This document shows, one piece after another, positions 1-7,856 of a stretch of 14,022 nucleotides of DNA. The notes beneath the pieces were generated by a model. That model saw only the letters and a program-made list of their open reading frames with translations. It was not told the DNA's origin and did not search any database. The stretch spans positions 1 through 14,022 of the forward strand of contig JAKSPA010000018.1 of assembly GCA_024405235.1 (NCBI GenBank), given 5' to 3'. The stretch's first letter is position 1. Each line of letters begins with the position of its first letter. The DNA is from Lentisphaeria bacterium (lineage in GTDB: Bacteria; Verrucomicrobiota; Lentisphaeria; Oligosphaerales; Oligosphaeraceae). Made by a program: the position numbers and the translations under genes.

Positions 1-22
1 TTACCCTGGGCTACCATATTGC

Positions 23-53
23 GCCCCCTCCGGGGGCTTCGCCGCTTCGCGGC
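23..53. repeat. Two adjacent GC-rich hairpins
   Basis: Two perfect inverted repeats lie almost back to back. GCCCCC (23-28) pairs with GGGGGC (32-37) around a 3-nt loop, and GCCGC (41-45) pairs with GCGGC (49-53) around the loop TTC. No T-run follows either one, so they are not typical intrinsic terminators on the plus strand. They may be part of an extragenic palindromic repeat or the tail of a gene left of the window. Confidence 0.6.
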
Positions 54-135
54 TGAACAATTCTCAATTCATAATTCTCAATTAATGAGTTTTATTTCGC
101 CTTGCTTCCGCAAGGCTCATTCTACCTTCTGCATT

Positions 136-191
136 AATAGAGAATAGAGAATAGAGAATAGAGAATAGAGAATAGAGAATAGAGAATAGAG
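136..191. repeat. Heptamer tandem repeat, 8 perfect copies
   Basis: AATAGAG is repeated eight times without interruption (56 bp) and then runs into AATTG. The unit is not a multiple of three and no reading frame uses it, so it is an intergenic microsatellite that could vary in copy number by slippage. Confidence 0.95.
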
Positions 192-212
192 AATTGTTTT
201 TATCTCCTCCTG

Positions 213-239
213 TCCCTTTGGTCCCTTTGGTCCCTTTGG
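213..239. repeat. Nonamer tandem repeat, 3 perfect copies
   Basis: TCCCTTTGG is repeated three times in succession (213-221, 222-230, 231-239). It lies just 3' of the minus-strand esterase gene, about 40 bp from its stop codon, and would appear in any read-through transcript of that gene as a CCAAAGGGA repeat. Confidence 0.9.
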
Positions 240-276
240 TCTTCCCATCCCTCAACTAATTGAATTGAGAATTGGA

Positions 277-1059
277 TCAGTTGTTTTCCACGAAGTCGCA
301 GAAATCGTCAAGCGCCTTCTTCTGCATTTCGCGTCTGATTTCATAGAAGAAACCATGTTCCATCTTGTCATATACGATCCAGCGGGATGGAATTCCCCAC
401 GACAGATGTTTCTTCTGGATATCCTTCGTGTATTCTGAGAGGAAAAGATGCTCCAGTTCCGCTTCCATAAAGAACAGACGCGGGTTGTCGGGGCGGATAT
501 AGTTGCAGAGTGAGAGGCGTTCATATACGTCGCGATGTGTTTCGTATGGGACGCCGACGATGCTTTTGAACATCGCCCAAGTCTGCGTCATCATTCCTTC
601 CCACGGATAAAGATCAACAGGCGTGGCCTGTAGAACGCCCGCTTCCGGCTTGACCCATTGGTTCTTCAGATGGACCTCTTCGCCGCATTCGCCTGGCGCG
701 GCGCAAAGTAGAAGCGACGCCAGATGCGCGCCTGCCGATGCGCCGAATACAGCGATCTTCAGCGGTCGGTTCTGCTGTTTCAGAAGCGTCACGAAGGCAT
801 CGTAGGCCTCGCGGACATCCTGAAGCTGCTCGAAGGCGTCTTTGGCGTCCAGACGGTAGTCGGTTGATGCGACCACATATCCACGCAGGGCAAAAGCCTC
901 CATCAGCTTGTGGTATTCAGCGCGGCTGCCGGCACGCCATCCGCCACCATGTATTAGGAATATCGCTGTCTCCTGTGTGATTTCTTCCGGCTGAAGGACA
1001 TCGAAGGCGCGGCCGATGACAATGGGCGTGTCAAGATAGTAAGAAGTGAAGACTTTCAT
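277..1059 (-). CDS. Alpha/beta-hydrolase, carboxylesterase-like
   Basis: A predicted soluble esterase of the alpha/beta-hydrolase fold (BD-FAE / hormone-sensitive-lipase-like group), 260 aa from the ATG at 1059. The oxyanion-hole motif HGGGW is at residues 37-41, the nucleophile elbow GASAG at 106-110 (Ser108), and the likely catalytic His is H235 in KMEHGFF. The catalytic acid is probably a Glu in the MEAELEH segment (about E199-E203), where relatives usually have Asp. No signal peptide is visible, so it should be cytoplasmic. An in-frame TTG at 1089 would add 10 residues; I prefer the ATG because the extension is not conserved-looking and neither start has a clear Shine-Dalgarno. It is transcribed divergently from the TetR gene of the efflux operon and could share its regulation. 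The substrate cannot be read from the sequence. Confidence 0.88.
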   Translation of the reverse strand: MKVFTSYYLDTPIVIGRAFDVLQPEEITQETAIFLIHGGGWRAGSRAEYHKLMEAFALRGYVVASTDYRLDAKDAFEQLQDVREAYDAFVTLLKQQNRPLKIAVFGASAGAHLASLLLCAAPGECGEEVHLKNQWVKPEAGVLQATPVDLYPWEGMMTQTWAMFKSIVGVPYETHRDVYERLSLCNYIRPDNPRLFFMEAELEHLFLSEYTKDIQKKHLSWGIPSRWIVYDKMEHGFFYEIRREMQKKALDDFCDFVENN

Positions 1060-1264
1060 TGTATGTTTTGTGAATGCTGTGTTCTTCAAGATGGTAGGTG
1101 ATTCAAATTAATATACTGCCTTGAGACAGCGGCGATGGACTTTGGGGCAAGTGGTGGGCCATGTCATCTTTTTGCAAGAAAAACTGCGTGGATTAAAACA
1201 TTTTTTTGAAACATGCATTATATTAAAAGAAGCGAATTTTCAAAACATTTCACGTACAAAAAGA
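1060..1264. promoter_or_regulatory. Divergent intergenic region, esterase / TetR operon
   Basis: About 205 bp separate the two divergent start codons. It must hold the promoter of the esterase and probably that of the efflux operon, and TetR-family genes in this arrangement often bind here. AT-rich stretches are visible: TATATT at 1219-1224 on the plus strand, and AATATA at 1110-1115, which reads TATATT on the minus strand. Neither has a convincing -35 box at normal spacing. I found no long palindrome that clearly marks the operator. Confidence 0.4.
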
Positions 1265-1972
1265 ATGCCCAAGAAAAACATACAGGATGTTCGTCAGCGT
1301 CTGCTGTCCGTAGGTCTGAAACTCTTTGCGGAGAAAGGATTTGCGAGTGCGACAGTTCGTGAGATATGCGATGCCGCGAACAGCAATCTTGCGGCCATAA
1401 ACTACTATTTCCGTGACAAGGCGGGTTACTATGAAGAAGTAAGCGCGTACGCGGAAGGTCTGCGGATGCAGGAATTGCAGAAACTTCTTTCAGCGAATCC
1501 CGACGGCGATCCATGGGATCTGCTTGCATGTTATGTCGATACGCTTCTGGACAATGCATACGACAACGAGATGTTTCTTGCCGCGTGGTTTTTCATGCGG
1601 GAGTTTTTGAATCAAGGCGTCGATGCCGATCCATCTCGTTATAAGCAGCTGACGGACAACAGGCATCGTTTTGAGAAGCACATCAGTCTTTTGATGAGCA
1701 ACATACTTGGCGAGGCAGCCACGGAGCAGAATGTCGCTCTGCTGCATTATACGTACGTATCGCTCAGCCTTTATCTAGTCATCGAAGCGAATATGATGAA
1801 GGACTCGAGCAGTTCTCTGCAGCTTATTCCGCGAGTGAACCGCGAGCATCTTCGGAATCACATCGTCGGTCTGGTCCGTTTTGCGGCGGACAGGATGAAG
1901 ACGGAATACGCCGAAGAAAAAGCGCGCGGGAACATCGGCGACGGAGACGGCGAATCAGCCGTTCTGAAATAG
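1265..1972 (+). CDS. TetR/AcrR-family repressor (CecR-like)
   Basis: A DNA-binding regulator of 235 aa. The N-terminal helix-turn-helix spans about residues 8-55, with the typical TetR pattern: a first helix ending LFAEKGF, then ATVREICDAA, then the recognition-helix region NLAAINYYFRDK. The rest is an all-helical ligand-binding region. The NxAAINYYF wording and the overall length resemble the CecR/YbiH group with a DUF1956-type C-terminus. The frame stays open upstream to a TTG at 1121, but the ATG at 1265 begins exactly where the family normally starts and is preceded by the weak purine stretch AAAAAGA. It is the first gene of the efflux cluster, 43 bp before the channel gene, so it very likely represses its own operon and releases on binding a pump substrate. 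The inducer is unknown. Confidence 0.85.
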   Translation: MPKKNIQDVRQRLLSVGLKLFAEKGFASATVREICDAANSNLAAINYYFRDKAGYYEEVSAYAEGLRMQELQKLLSANPDGDPWDLLACYVDTLLDNAYDNEMFLAAWFFMREFLNQGVDADPSRYKQLTDNRHRFEKHISLLMSNILGEAATEQNVALLHYTYVSLSLYLVIEANMMKDSSSSLQLIPRVNREHLRNHIVGLVRFAADRMKTEYAEEKARGNIGDGDGESAVLK

Positions 1973-2015
1973 AATTTCTCAAACAAAAACAACCCAAACA
2001 TCAACCAACACGAAA
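1973..2015 (+). promoter_or_regulatory. A/C-rich, Shine-Dalgarno-less leader of channel gene
   Basis: The 43-nt spacer is almost only A, C and T, with two G residues (1972 stop excluded: one near the start and one in CACGAAA). It contains no purine-rich anti-16S match before the ATG at 2016. Translation there may depend on an unstructured A/C-rich leader or on coupling with the upstream gene. A similar leader precedes the NYN gene. Confidence 0.5.
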
Positions 2016-3329
2016 ATGAAAAAAAGAATCCTAATTGCATTTGCGGCTCTTTTCTGTGCGCTTTCAATCTTTGCGCAGGAAGAGAATCTCGGCAAAGTCA
2101 AGATGACTCTGGAAGAGGCGAAAAAGATCGCGCTTGAGCAGAATCCGACCATCGCTCGCGCTCAGGCGAGCATCGACGCCGCCATGGCCGCAATCGACAC
2201 GGCGCGCAGTGCCTATCTGCCCAGTCTTGATTTGAACGCAGGCATCACACGCCTTCGCGACAATGCGACACGTCCCAATCGCGATTTTGACAACACCACC
2301 AGCTACGAGCTTGGCCTCTCCGCTTCATGGCTCGTCTTCGACGGCTTTGCACGTCGCTTCCGCAAACTCTCGGCCGAATTGGGCGGAGAGCGTGCCATCG
2401 CTGCATGCGACGACGCGAAACGCCTTCTGATCGAGCAGGTTGCATACGCATATTACAACGTGCTTCAGGCGCAGAACTCGATGAACATCTCTCAGGAAGA
2501 TGCCGAATTCAACAAAATCCTCAAGGAAGACGCGCAGAAGAAATACGAACTCGGCGCATCGAAGCGCAGCGAAGTTCTGAATTTCGAGTACCAGGTCCAG
2601 TCAGCCGAAGCGAACTATGTCATTTCCAAGCGTTCGTGGCGTGTCGCATGGATCAGCCTCGGCCATCTTCTCAACATCCAGCAGGATGACATCTGGGACA
2701 GTCTGGAACTGGTGTCGCCCGCTGAAAGCGATGTCGAAAACAATTTCCCGACGCTATCCGAAATGATGGCCTACGCATCCGAGAACCGTCCTGATCTCAA
2801 GGCGGCGCGTCAGGCGGTCGAAGTGGCTGAACTTTCGGTGAAGACCGCAAAGGCGGCATGGTATCCCACGATCGCAGCTTTCGGCAACTATGGCTACGAC
2901 CGCACGCATTCCGCGCACTTCAACAAACACTACGACCGTTCCATCAACTATGGTCTCAAGGCAAGCTGGAACCTCTTCGACGGCTTGAACACGCAGGCCA
3001 ATATCAAACAGGCCCAGGCGGACCTGATCGTCGCGCAGAAGAATCTTGAAGAATGTGAGATCGCGGTCGAGTCCGAGATTCGCCAGAACCGTCTGGCCCT
3101 TGAGGCTTCATGGGAAGTCCTGAAGAAGGAGGACAGCCTGCTGGAGGTCGCCACGCAGATTCGTGATCTGGTGAAGGAGGAATACGACGGCGGAACCGCC
3201 ACCATCACACGCGTCAATGAAGCGGAAACCAATTTGAACGATACCAAGATGGCTCGCTCCAATGCATGGATTTCGGTCCTCAATGCATTCGAAACACTCT
3301 CTTCCGCAGTAGGCTACAACCTGAAGTAA
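2016..3329 (+). CDS. TolC-like outer-membrane efflux channel
   Basis: An outer-membrane factor of 437 aa that forms the exit duct of a tripartite pump. Residues 1-20 are a Sec signal peptide (Lys/Arg start, hydrophobic core, Ala-x-Phe-Ala before QEEN), with no lipobox Cys. The mature protein shows the internal duplication of the OEP family: WLVFDGFARR near residues 106-113 is echoed by WNLFDGLNTQ near 318-327, each followed by a long helix. The paired helical-hairpin ends also match (QVQSAEANYVISKRSW and ETNLNDTKMARSNAW). Length and layout are normal for TolC/OprM relatives. It lies between the repressor and the adaptor genes, so it is a dedicated channel rather than a shared one. The identity as an outer-membrane efflux protein is very secure; the substrate is not known. 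Confidence 0.95.
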   Translation: MKKRILIAFAALFCALSIFAQEENLGKVKMTLEEAKKIALEQNPTIARAQASIDAAMAAIDTARSAYLPSLDLNAGITRLRDNATRPNRDFDNTTSYELGLSASWLVFDGFARRFRKLSAELGGERAIAACDDAKRLLIEQVAYAYYNVLQAQNSMNISQEDAEFNKILKEDAQKKYELGASKRSEVLNFEYQVQSAEANYVISKRSWRVAWISLGHLLNIQQDDIWDSLELVSPAESDVENNFPTLSEMMAYASENRPDLKAARQAVEVAELSVKTAKAAWYPTIAAFGNYGYDRTHSAHFNKHYDRSINYGLKASWNLFDGLNTQANIKQAQADLIVAQKNLEECEIAVESEIRQNRLALEASWEVLKKEDSLLEVATQIRDLVKEEYDGGTATITRVNEAETNLNDTKMARSNAWISVLNAFETLSSAVGYNLK

Positions 3330-3353
3330 AAAAACTGAAAAAGAAAAACAGAC

Positions 3354-3396
3354 GCCGCGCCATGTCCGAATCCACTTCTTGGCGACATGGTGCGGC
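3354..3396 (+). other. 13-bp hairpin between channel and adaptor genes
   Basis: GCCGCGCCATGTC (3354-3366) pairs with GACATGGTGCGGC (3384-3396) over 13 bp, 12 Watson-Crick and one G-U, around a 17-nt loop. No U-run follows, so it is not an intrinsic terminator. It ends 14 nt before the adaptor ATG at 3411 and buries an alternative in-frame ATG (3387) in the stem. It may stabilise or mark a processing site between the two mRNA segments, tuning the channel:adaptor ratio. Confidence 0.65.
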
Positions 3397-3410
3397 TGGG
3401 AATGGAAAAT

Positions 3411-4685
3411 ATGAAAAAAACCACCACTTCATTCACGATTCTGCTAGTCGTCTTTATTCTGGTTGCAAGCGTCTATGTATCCAAGAAGATTTCAGCGGCC
3501 CGCGCTGAAGCGCAGAAGGCCGCGGCAGGTCCCAGAAGTTCGGCTGTGACAGTCAAAACCGACATTGTCAAGAGTTCCTCCGTGAAGAACGTCCTGACCT
3601 TCAATGGCGACATCGAAGCGATGCACACGGTCAATTTGCAGGCAAAAGTCGCCGGACGTCTGCAGGCGCTGGCTTTGGAAGACGGCACGCCTGTCGAAGA
3701 GGGCACCCGCGTTCAGAAAGGTCAGCTGATCGGCAAGTTGGACGACCGCGAGTACCAGGCGAAATACCAGAGCGCGGTTGCGGCAGTCTCTGCTTCGGAA
3801 GCGAATTGCACCAGCGCGGCGGCTGAACTCGAACGCAAGAAGGCCGATCTGGATTCCAAGAAGGCGAATCTGGATGACAAGCAGCGCGAATACAACCGTA
3901 TGGCGAACCTTGTGAAGCAGCAGGCTGGCACGCAGCAGAGTCTCGACCAGGCCGGCACGGCGCTGGCACAGGCAAAGGCTGACTACGCGGCCGCGCAGGC
4001 TGATCTCGTGGGCGCGCAGGCTTCTGTCGAGCAGGCTTCGGCTGCGTTGCGTCAGGCGGTGGCGAAGAAGGAAGAGGCTGAACTGGAGCTCTCCGAAACG
4101 AAGATTCTCTCTCCAATGAACGGCGTCGTCAGCGCGAAGCATCTTGATCCAGGCGTGCAGGTCACCGCTTCAACGCCTCTTGTGACCATTCTCGACATCG
4201 ACACCGTGAAGGTCATCATCTCCGTTCCCGTGAATCGGCTTTCGCTCGTGATTCCAGGCAAGACAAAGGCGACTTTGAAGAGCGCGTCCCATCCAGGCGA
4301 ACTGATTGAATGCGTGGTCGAAAAGATCTATCCTGCAGTCAATGTCACGACTCGTACCGCTCAGGTGGAACTCCGTGTGGAGAATCCGCGTGGAGAGGAC
4401 GGCACCTACCGCCTGCTGCCTGGAATGTATGCCTCCGTGGATCTGCTCATGGAAGAGCGCAACGACGTCGTCACGGTCGATGTCTCGCTGCCGATCCGAA
4501 ATGTCGACAAGCAGCTGATCTTCCTCTGCGAAGGCGACAATGTCCGTGCGGTTCCAGTCGTTTTGGGACTCACCACTGGCGGACAGGTCGAGATTCTTGA
4601 GGGTCTCAAGGTGGGTGACGAAATCGTCGTTCAGGGTCAGCACAGGCTGACTGACGGTTCGGAAATCAAACGCGTCAGCGAATAG
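3411..4685 (+). CDS. RND periplasmic adaptor (HlyD/AcrA family)
   Basis: The membrane-fusion protein that bridges pump and channel, 424 aa. Residues 1-24 are an uncleaved or signal-type membrane anchor (MKKTTTSF then a run of hydrophobic residues); there is no lipobox Cys. The first lipoyl half is about residues 76-108 (LQAKVAGRL...DGTPVEEG), followed by a long Ala/Lys/Glu/Gln-rich coiled-coil hairpin at about 118-225, the second lipoyl half at about 232-262 (LSPMNGVVSAK...PGVQV), then the beta-barrel and membrane-proximal domains. In-frame ATGs at 3387 and 3402 exist; I chose 3411 because it gives a normal MKK signal start and the other two lie in or against the hairpin. The following permease gene begins 15 bp after its stop. 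The family call is secure. Confidence 0.94.
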   Translation: MKKTTTSFTILLVVFILVASVYVSKKISAARAEAQKAAAGPRSSAVTVKTDIVKSSSVKNVLTFNGDIEAMHTVNLQAKVAGRLQALALEDGTPVEEGTRVQKGQLIGKLDDREYQAKYQSAVAAVSASEANCTSAAAELERKKADLDSKKANLDDKQREYNRMANLVKQQAGTQQSLDQAGTALAQAKADYAAAQADLVGAQASVEQASAALRQAVAKKEEAELELSETKILSPMNGVVSAKHLDPGVQVTASTPLVTILDIDTVKVIISVPVNRLSLVIPGKTKATLKSASHPGELIECVVEKIYPAVNVTTRTAQVELRVENPRGEDGTYRLLPGMYASVDLLMEERNDVVTVDVSLPIRNVDKQLIFLCEGDNVRAVPVVLGLTTGGQVEILEGLKVGDEIVVQGQHRLTDGSEIKRVSE

Positions 4686-4690
4686 GGAGG
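4685..4690 (+). promoter_or_regulatory. Shine-Dalgarno of RND permease gene
   Basis: GGGAGG lies 10 nt before the ATG at 4701 and overlaps the last base of the adaptor stop codon. It fixes the permease start and points to tightly linked translation. Confidence 0.7.
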
Positions 4691-4700
4691 CGCTCGGCCA

Positions 4701-7700
4701 ATGAGATTACCTGAATTTGGTGTAAGAAGGCCTATCGCCACAGGAATGCTCTTCCTGGCGATTCTGGTTCTGGGCGTCATCTGCTTCTTCAAGTTGGGAC
4801 TTGATCTCATGCCTGAGATCGAACCCACCAGAGTCACAGTCATGACGACATGGTCGGGCGCTTCCGCGGAAGACGTGGAGACGAAAGTCACGCGTGTTCT
4901 GGAAAAGCGTCTTGGTTCGGTGTCCAATCTTGATACCATCCGCTCCAATACGTCGGAAGGCGTGTCGAACATCTCCTGCACGTTCACTTGGGGAACCAAT
5001 ATCGACGAAGCGTCCAACGACGTCCGAAGCAAGGTGGACATGGCGATCAGCGCGCTGCCTGACGATGTTGATACACCGACGATCTTCAAGTTCGACTCGG
5101 CGGACATGCCCATCATGCTTCTTGGCGTGACGGCGAGGGAATCCCGCGAACACCTCAACGACATCATCGACGATGAAGTCGCGCAGCCGTTGCAGCGGCT
5201 GGACGGCGTGGGTTCAGTTGACGCCTTCGGCGGTCTTCAGCGTCAGATTTCCGTCGTTCTCTCCCGCGAAAAGCTCTCTGGATACGGTCTGACGCTTTCG
5301 GACATCGAGAATGCCATCGCTCGCGAAAACAGGACTCTCCCTGCGGGAACTCTGAAGATCGGAAGCGTCGAATACACCATCCGTGTTCTTGGTGAATTCA
5401 CTGATCCGAAGCAGATTGCGGATATTCCGATTCTGCGCAAAAACGGTTCGCTTCTTAGAATCAAAGACGTCGCGCAGGTCAAAGACGACTTCCAGGAAAT
5501 CACGCAGTACGTCGAGACAATGGGTCGTGACGGCATGATGATGATGGTCCAGAAGCGCACTGGCGCCAATACGGTTGCCGTCTGCGATGCGGTCAAGCGC
5601 GAACTGAAGGAACTGCAGAAGACCTTGCCGCAGGACATCGAATTCTTCATCGTCAGCGATTCGTCGACCTTCATCAACCAGTCCATCAGCAATGTGCGCG
5701 GGACGGTGCTTTGGGGCGGTCTCTTCGTCATTCTCGTGTCGTTCTTCTTCCTGAGAAACATACGTTCGTCGCTTGTCATCGTCCTCACGATTCCCTTCTC
5801 GCTCATCATCGCGTTCACCTTCATGTACTTCATGGGCTGGACCATCAACATGATAAGCCTCTCCGCACTGGCGATTGCAATCGGAATGGTCGTCGACAAC
5901 GCGATCGTCGTCCTTGAGAACATCACGAGTTCGGTGACGCGCGGCGTTCGTGTCAAAGAGGCGTCCATGTTCGCGGCATCGGAAGTCGGTCTTTCGCTTC
6001 TGGCCTCCACCGCCACAACGATCTGCGTCTTCTTCCCGATGGTTTTCGTGCAGGGCGCCACAGGAATCATTTTCAAGCAGCTTGGCGGACTCGTGACAGC
6101 GACGCTGCTGGCATCGCTGTGCTGCGCGCTGATGCTCACGCCGATGCTTTCAAGCAAGCTGCTCAAGCCTGTGTCCGATGAAAAAGAAGGCCGTGGCGGT
6201 CTGTCGGGAAAACTCTTCGACTTCTCGGAGAACATCTTCCTTGCGGTCGAACGCGCATACGGACGCCTGCTCGGCGCCTGCCTGCATCACCGCAACGGCG
6301 TCATTCTCATCGGCGCTCTTGTCGTCGGTGCGGCTGTTTTGACAATTCCCTTCGTCGGAACCGAATTCACGCCTGACCAGGACACTGGTGAAATGGAAGT
6401 GCGCTTCCAGCTGCCTGTGTCCACGCGTTCGGAACTGACTGCCGATGTGGCAAGACGCATCACGAAACTGGTTTACGCCAAGGAGCAGGAACTGCTCACG
6501 ACAAAATATGCGGGACAGGGCATCGCGCCCGACGAAGACGGAAATGCCCGAAAGACCGCAGTGCGTTTCGACAACTGGCGCGCAGGCCAGAACAAGAACG
6601 GCTGGGGCGGCAGCGGCGGCCATGTCGGACGCATCAACATCAAGCTGCTCGAACGCGAGTACCGTCCTTATGCGACGGCCGAGCTCGGTGAAATGGTGCT
6701 GGCGGAACTGCGCACATGGCCCGAACTGGACCGCGTGTTCCTGTCCACATCCAACCGCATGATGAACATGATGATGGGCGGATCCAACGAAAAGCCTATC
6801 ATCGTGAAGGTCCTTGGATACAATCTCGACCAATCGCTCAACGTCGCACAGCAGATACGGCAGTGTGCGCTGGATACTCCTGGCGTGAAGGACCCGACAA
6901 TCACATTCGACAACGGCAATCGTGAAGTCGTCATCAATATCGACAGAGATGCCGCCGCCGCGCTCGGCGTTGACATCAACAGCATCGTTTCCGCAATCCG
7001 CACGCTTTTCTACGGAAACACCGCCAGCAAGTTCCGCCAGGCAGAGGATGAATACGACATCTTCCTGCAGCTCAACGAGAACGAACGATCCACCATCAGC
7101 GACCTAATGAATTCCGAAATCACCGTCGGCGGCAATCGCTTCAGGCTGGATTCCTTCGCGACCATAAGCGAGGAACTGGGCCCTGTCACGATCACGCGCG
7201 TCGGACAGGAGCGCTGCGTGACTCTGCAGATGGACATCTACGGCCGTTCGCTTGGCGAAGTCTGGGGCGAACTGCAGCAGGCCATTAACACGAAGGTCAG
7301 TCTGCCGCACGGCATCACGCTCGACTACGACGGACAGATCAAGGAGCAGGGCAAGTCCTTCGGCGATCTGACGCTGATGCTTGTTCTCGGTATCATTCTC
7401 GTCTATATGGTCATGGCCGCGCAGTTCGAATCACATTCAGCGCCCTTCATCGTCATGTTCTCCATCCCGTTTGCAGGCGCAGGCGCCATCTTCGCTCTCG
7501 CAATCACTGGCATGACGCTGAACATCATGAGCTTCATTGGACTGATCATGCTTGTTGGAACAGTCGTCAACAACGCGATCGTTCTCATCGACTTCATCAA
7601 CATCCTGATTGCCAGAGGCGAAACCGTCTTCGACGCAATTACCGCCGCTGGTCGTTCGCGTCTGCGTCCTGTTCTCATGACGACACTGACCACCATCTTC

Positions 7701-7856
7701 GGCATGCTGCCCATGGCGTTTTCCAACTCCACGGGCAGTGAGCTCTGGAGCCCGCTGGCGGTCTGCATCATCGGCGGTCTGACGATTTCCACGATCGTCA
7801 CTCTGGCCGTGGTTCCAACTCTCTATTCATTTGTCATCAAGGAGAAACGGGCATGA
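4701..7856 (+). CDS. RND-family multidrug efflux permease (AcrB superfamily)
   Basis: The inner-membrane proton-driven pump of 1051 aa, the usual length of the HAE-type RND family. TM1 is at about residues 12-31, the first periplasmic domain about 32-335, TM2-6 start near 336, TM7 is near 531-550, the second periplasmic domain follows to about 885, and TM8-12 start near 890. The TM4 proton-relay motif reads GMVVDNAIV (395-403), so only Asp399 remains of the AcrB Asp407/Asp408 pair. The TM10 site equivalent to AcrB Lys940 is Asn957 in GTVVNNAIV. This VDNA/VNNA pattern belongs to a recognisable RND subgroup and is probably functional. Two methionine clusters are present (279-282, and 687-692 around one Asn). 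Ends with LYSFVIKEKRA and overlaps the next ATG by 4 bp (ATGA). Likely substrates are drugs, bile-type amphiphiles or metals; the sequence does not decide. Confidence 0.96.
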   Translation: MRLPEFGVRRPIATGMLFLAILVLGVICFFKLGLDLMPEIEPTRVTVMTTWSGASAEDVETKVTRVLEKRLGSVSNLDTIRSNTSEGVSNISCTFTWGTNIDEASNDVRSKVDMAISALPDDVDTPTIFKFDSADMPIMLLGVTARESREHLNDIIDDEVAQPLQRLDGVGSVDAFGGLQRQISVVLSREKLSGYGLTLSDIENAIARENRTLPAGTLKIGSVEYTIRVLGEFTDPKQIADIPILRKNGSLLRIKDVAQVKDDFQEITQYVETMGRDGMMMMVQKRTGANTVAVCDAVKRELKELQKTLPQDIEFFIVSDSSTFINQSISNVRGTVLWGGLFVILVSFFFLRNIRSSLVIVLTIPFSLIIAFTFMYFMGWTINMISLSALAIAIGMVVDNAIVVLENITSSVTRGVRVKEASMFAASEVGLSLLASTATTICVFFPMVFVQGATGIIFKQLGGLVTATLLASLCCALMLTPMLSSKLLKPVSDEKEGRGGLSGKLFDFSENIFLAVERAYGRLLGACLHHRNGVILIGALVVGAAVLTIPFVGTEFTPDQDTGEMEVRFQLPVSTRSELTADVARRITKLVYAKEQELLTTKYAGQGIAPDEDGNARKTAVRFDNWRAGQNKNGWGGSGGHVGRINIKLLEREYRPYATAELGEMVLAELRTWPELDRVFLSTSNRMMNMMMGGSNEKPIIVKVLGYNLDQSLNVAQQIRQCALDTPGVKDPTITFDNGNREVVINIDRDAAAALGVDINSIVSAIRTLFYGNTASKFRQAEDEYDIFLQLNENERSTISDLMNSEITVGGNRFRLDSFATISEELGPVTITRVGQERCVTLQMDIYGRSLGEVWGELQQAINTKVSLPHGITLDYDGQIKEQGKSFGDLTLMLVLGIILVYMVMAAQFESHSAPFIVMFSIPFAGAGAIFALAITGMTLNIMSFIGLIMLVGTVVNNAIVLIDFINILIARGETVFDAITAAGRSRLRPVLMTTLTTIFGMLPMAFSNSTGSELWSPLAVCIIGGLTISTIVTLAVVPTLYSFVIKEKRA
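7839..7844 (+). promoter_or_regulatory. Shine-Dalgarno of PII-like gene
   Basis: AAGGAG sits inside the 3' end of the permease gene, 8 nt before the overlapping ATG at 7853. Its strength shows this lineage does use Shine-Dalgarno pairing and supports the small gene as real. Confidence 0.75.

Larger units (their letters stand above)
59..273. repeat. Repeat module bounded by AATTCTCAATT inverted repeats
   Basis: AATTCTCAATT occurs directly at 59-69 and 73-83, and its exact reverse complement AATTGAGAATT at 263-273, four bases beyond the esterase stop codon. Between them are a GCCTTGC/GCAAGGC hairpin (99-116, 4-nt loop), an 8-copy heptamer array and a 3-copy nonamer array. No coding sequence is visible in this block. 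It looks like an intergenic repeat island, perhaps a small non-autonomous element or a slippage hotspot at the 3' end of the esterase gene. Confidence 0.5.

Noticed and set aside
136..239. CRISPR-like array
   Set aside because: The repeats are 7 and 9 bp and directly contiguous with no spacers, and no cas genes are present.
3362..3508. Small frame starting at the ATG in the hairpin before the adaptor gene
   Set aside because: It runs into the adaptor gene in a different frame, its start is buried in the stem, and it lacks a ribosome site.
5243..6235. 330-codon minus-strand open frame inside the RND gene
   Set aside because: Ser/Arg/Thr-rich shadow of a well-conserved permease region; no ribosome site or motif.
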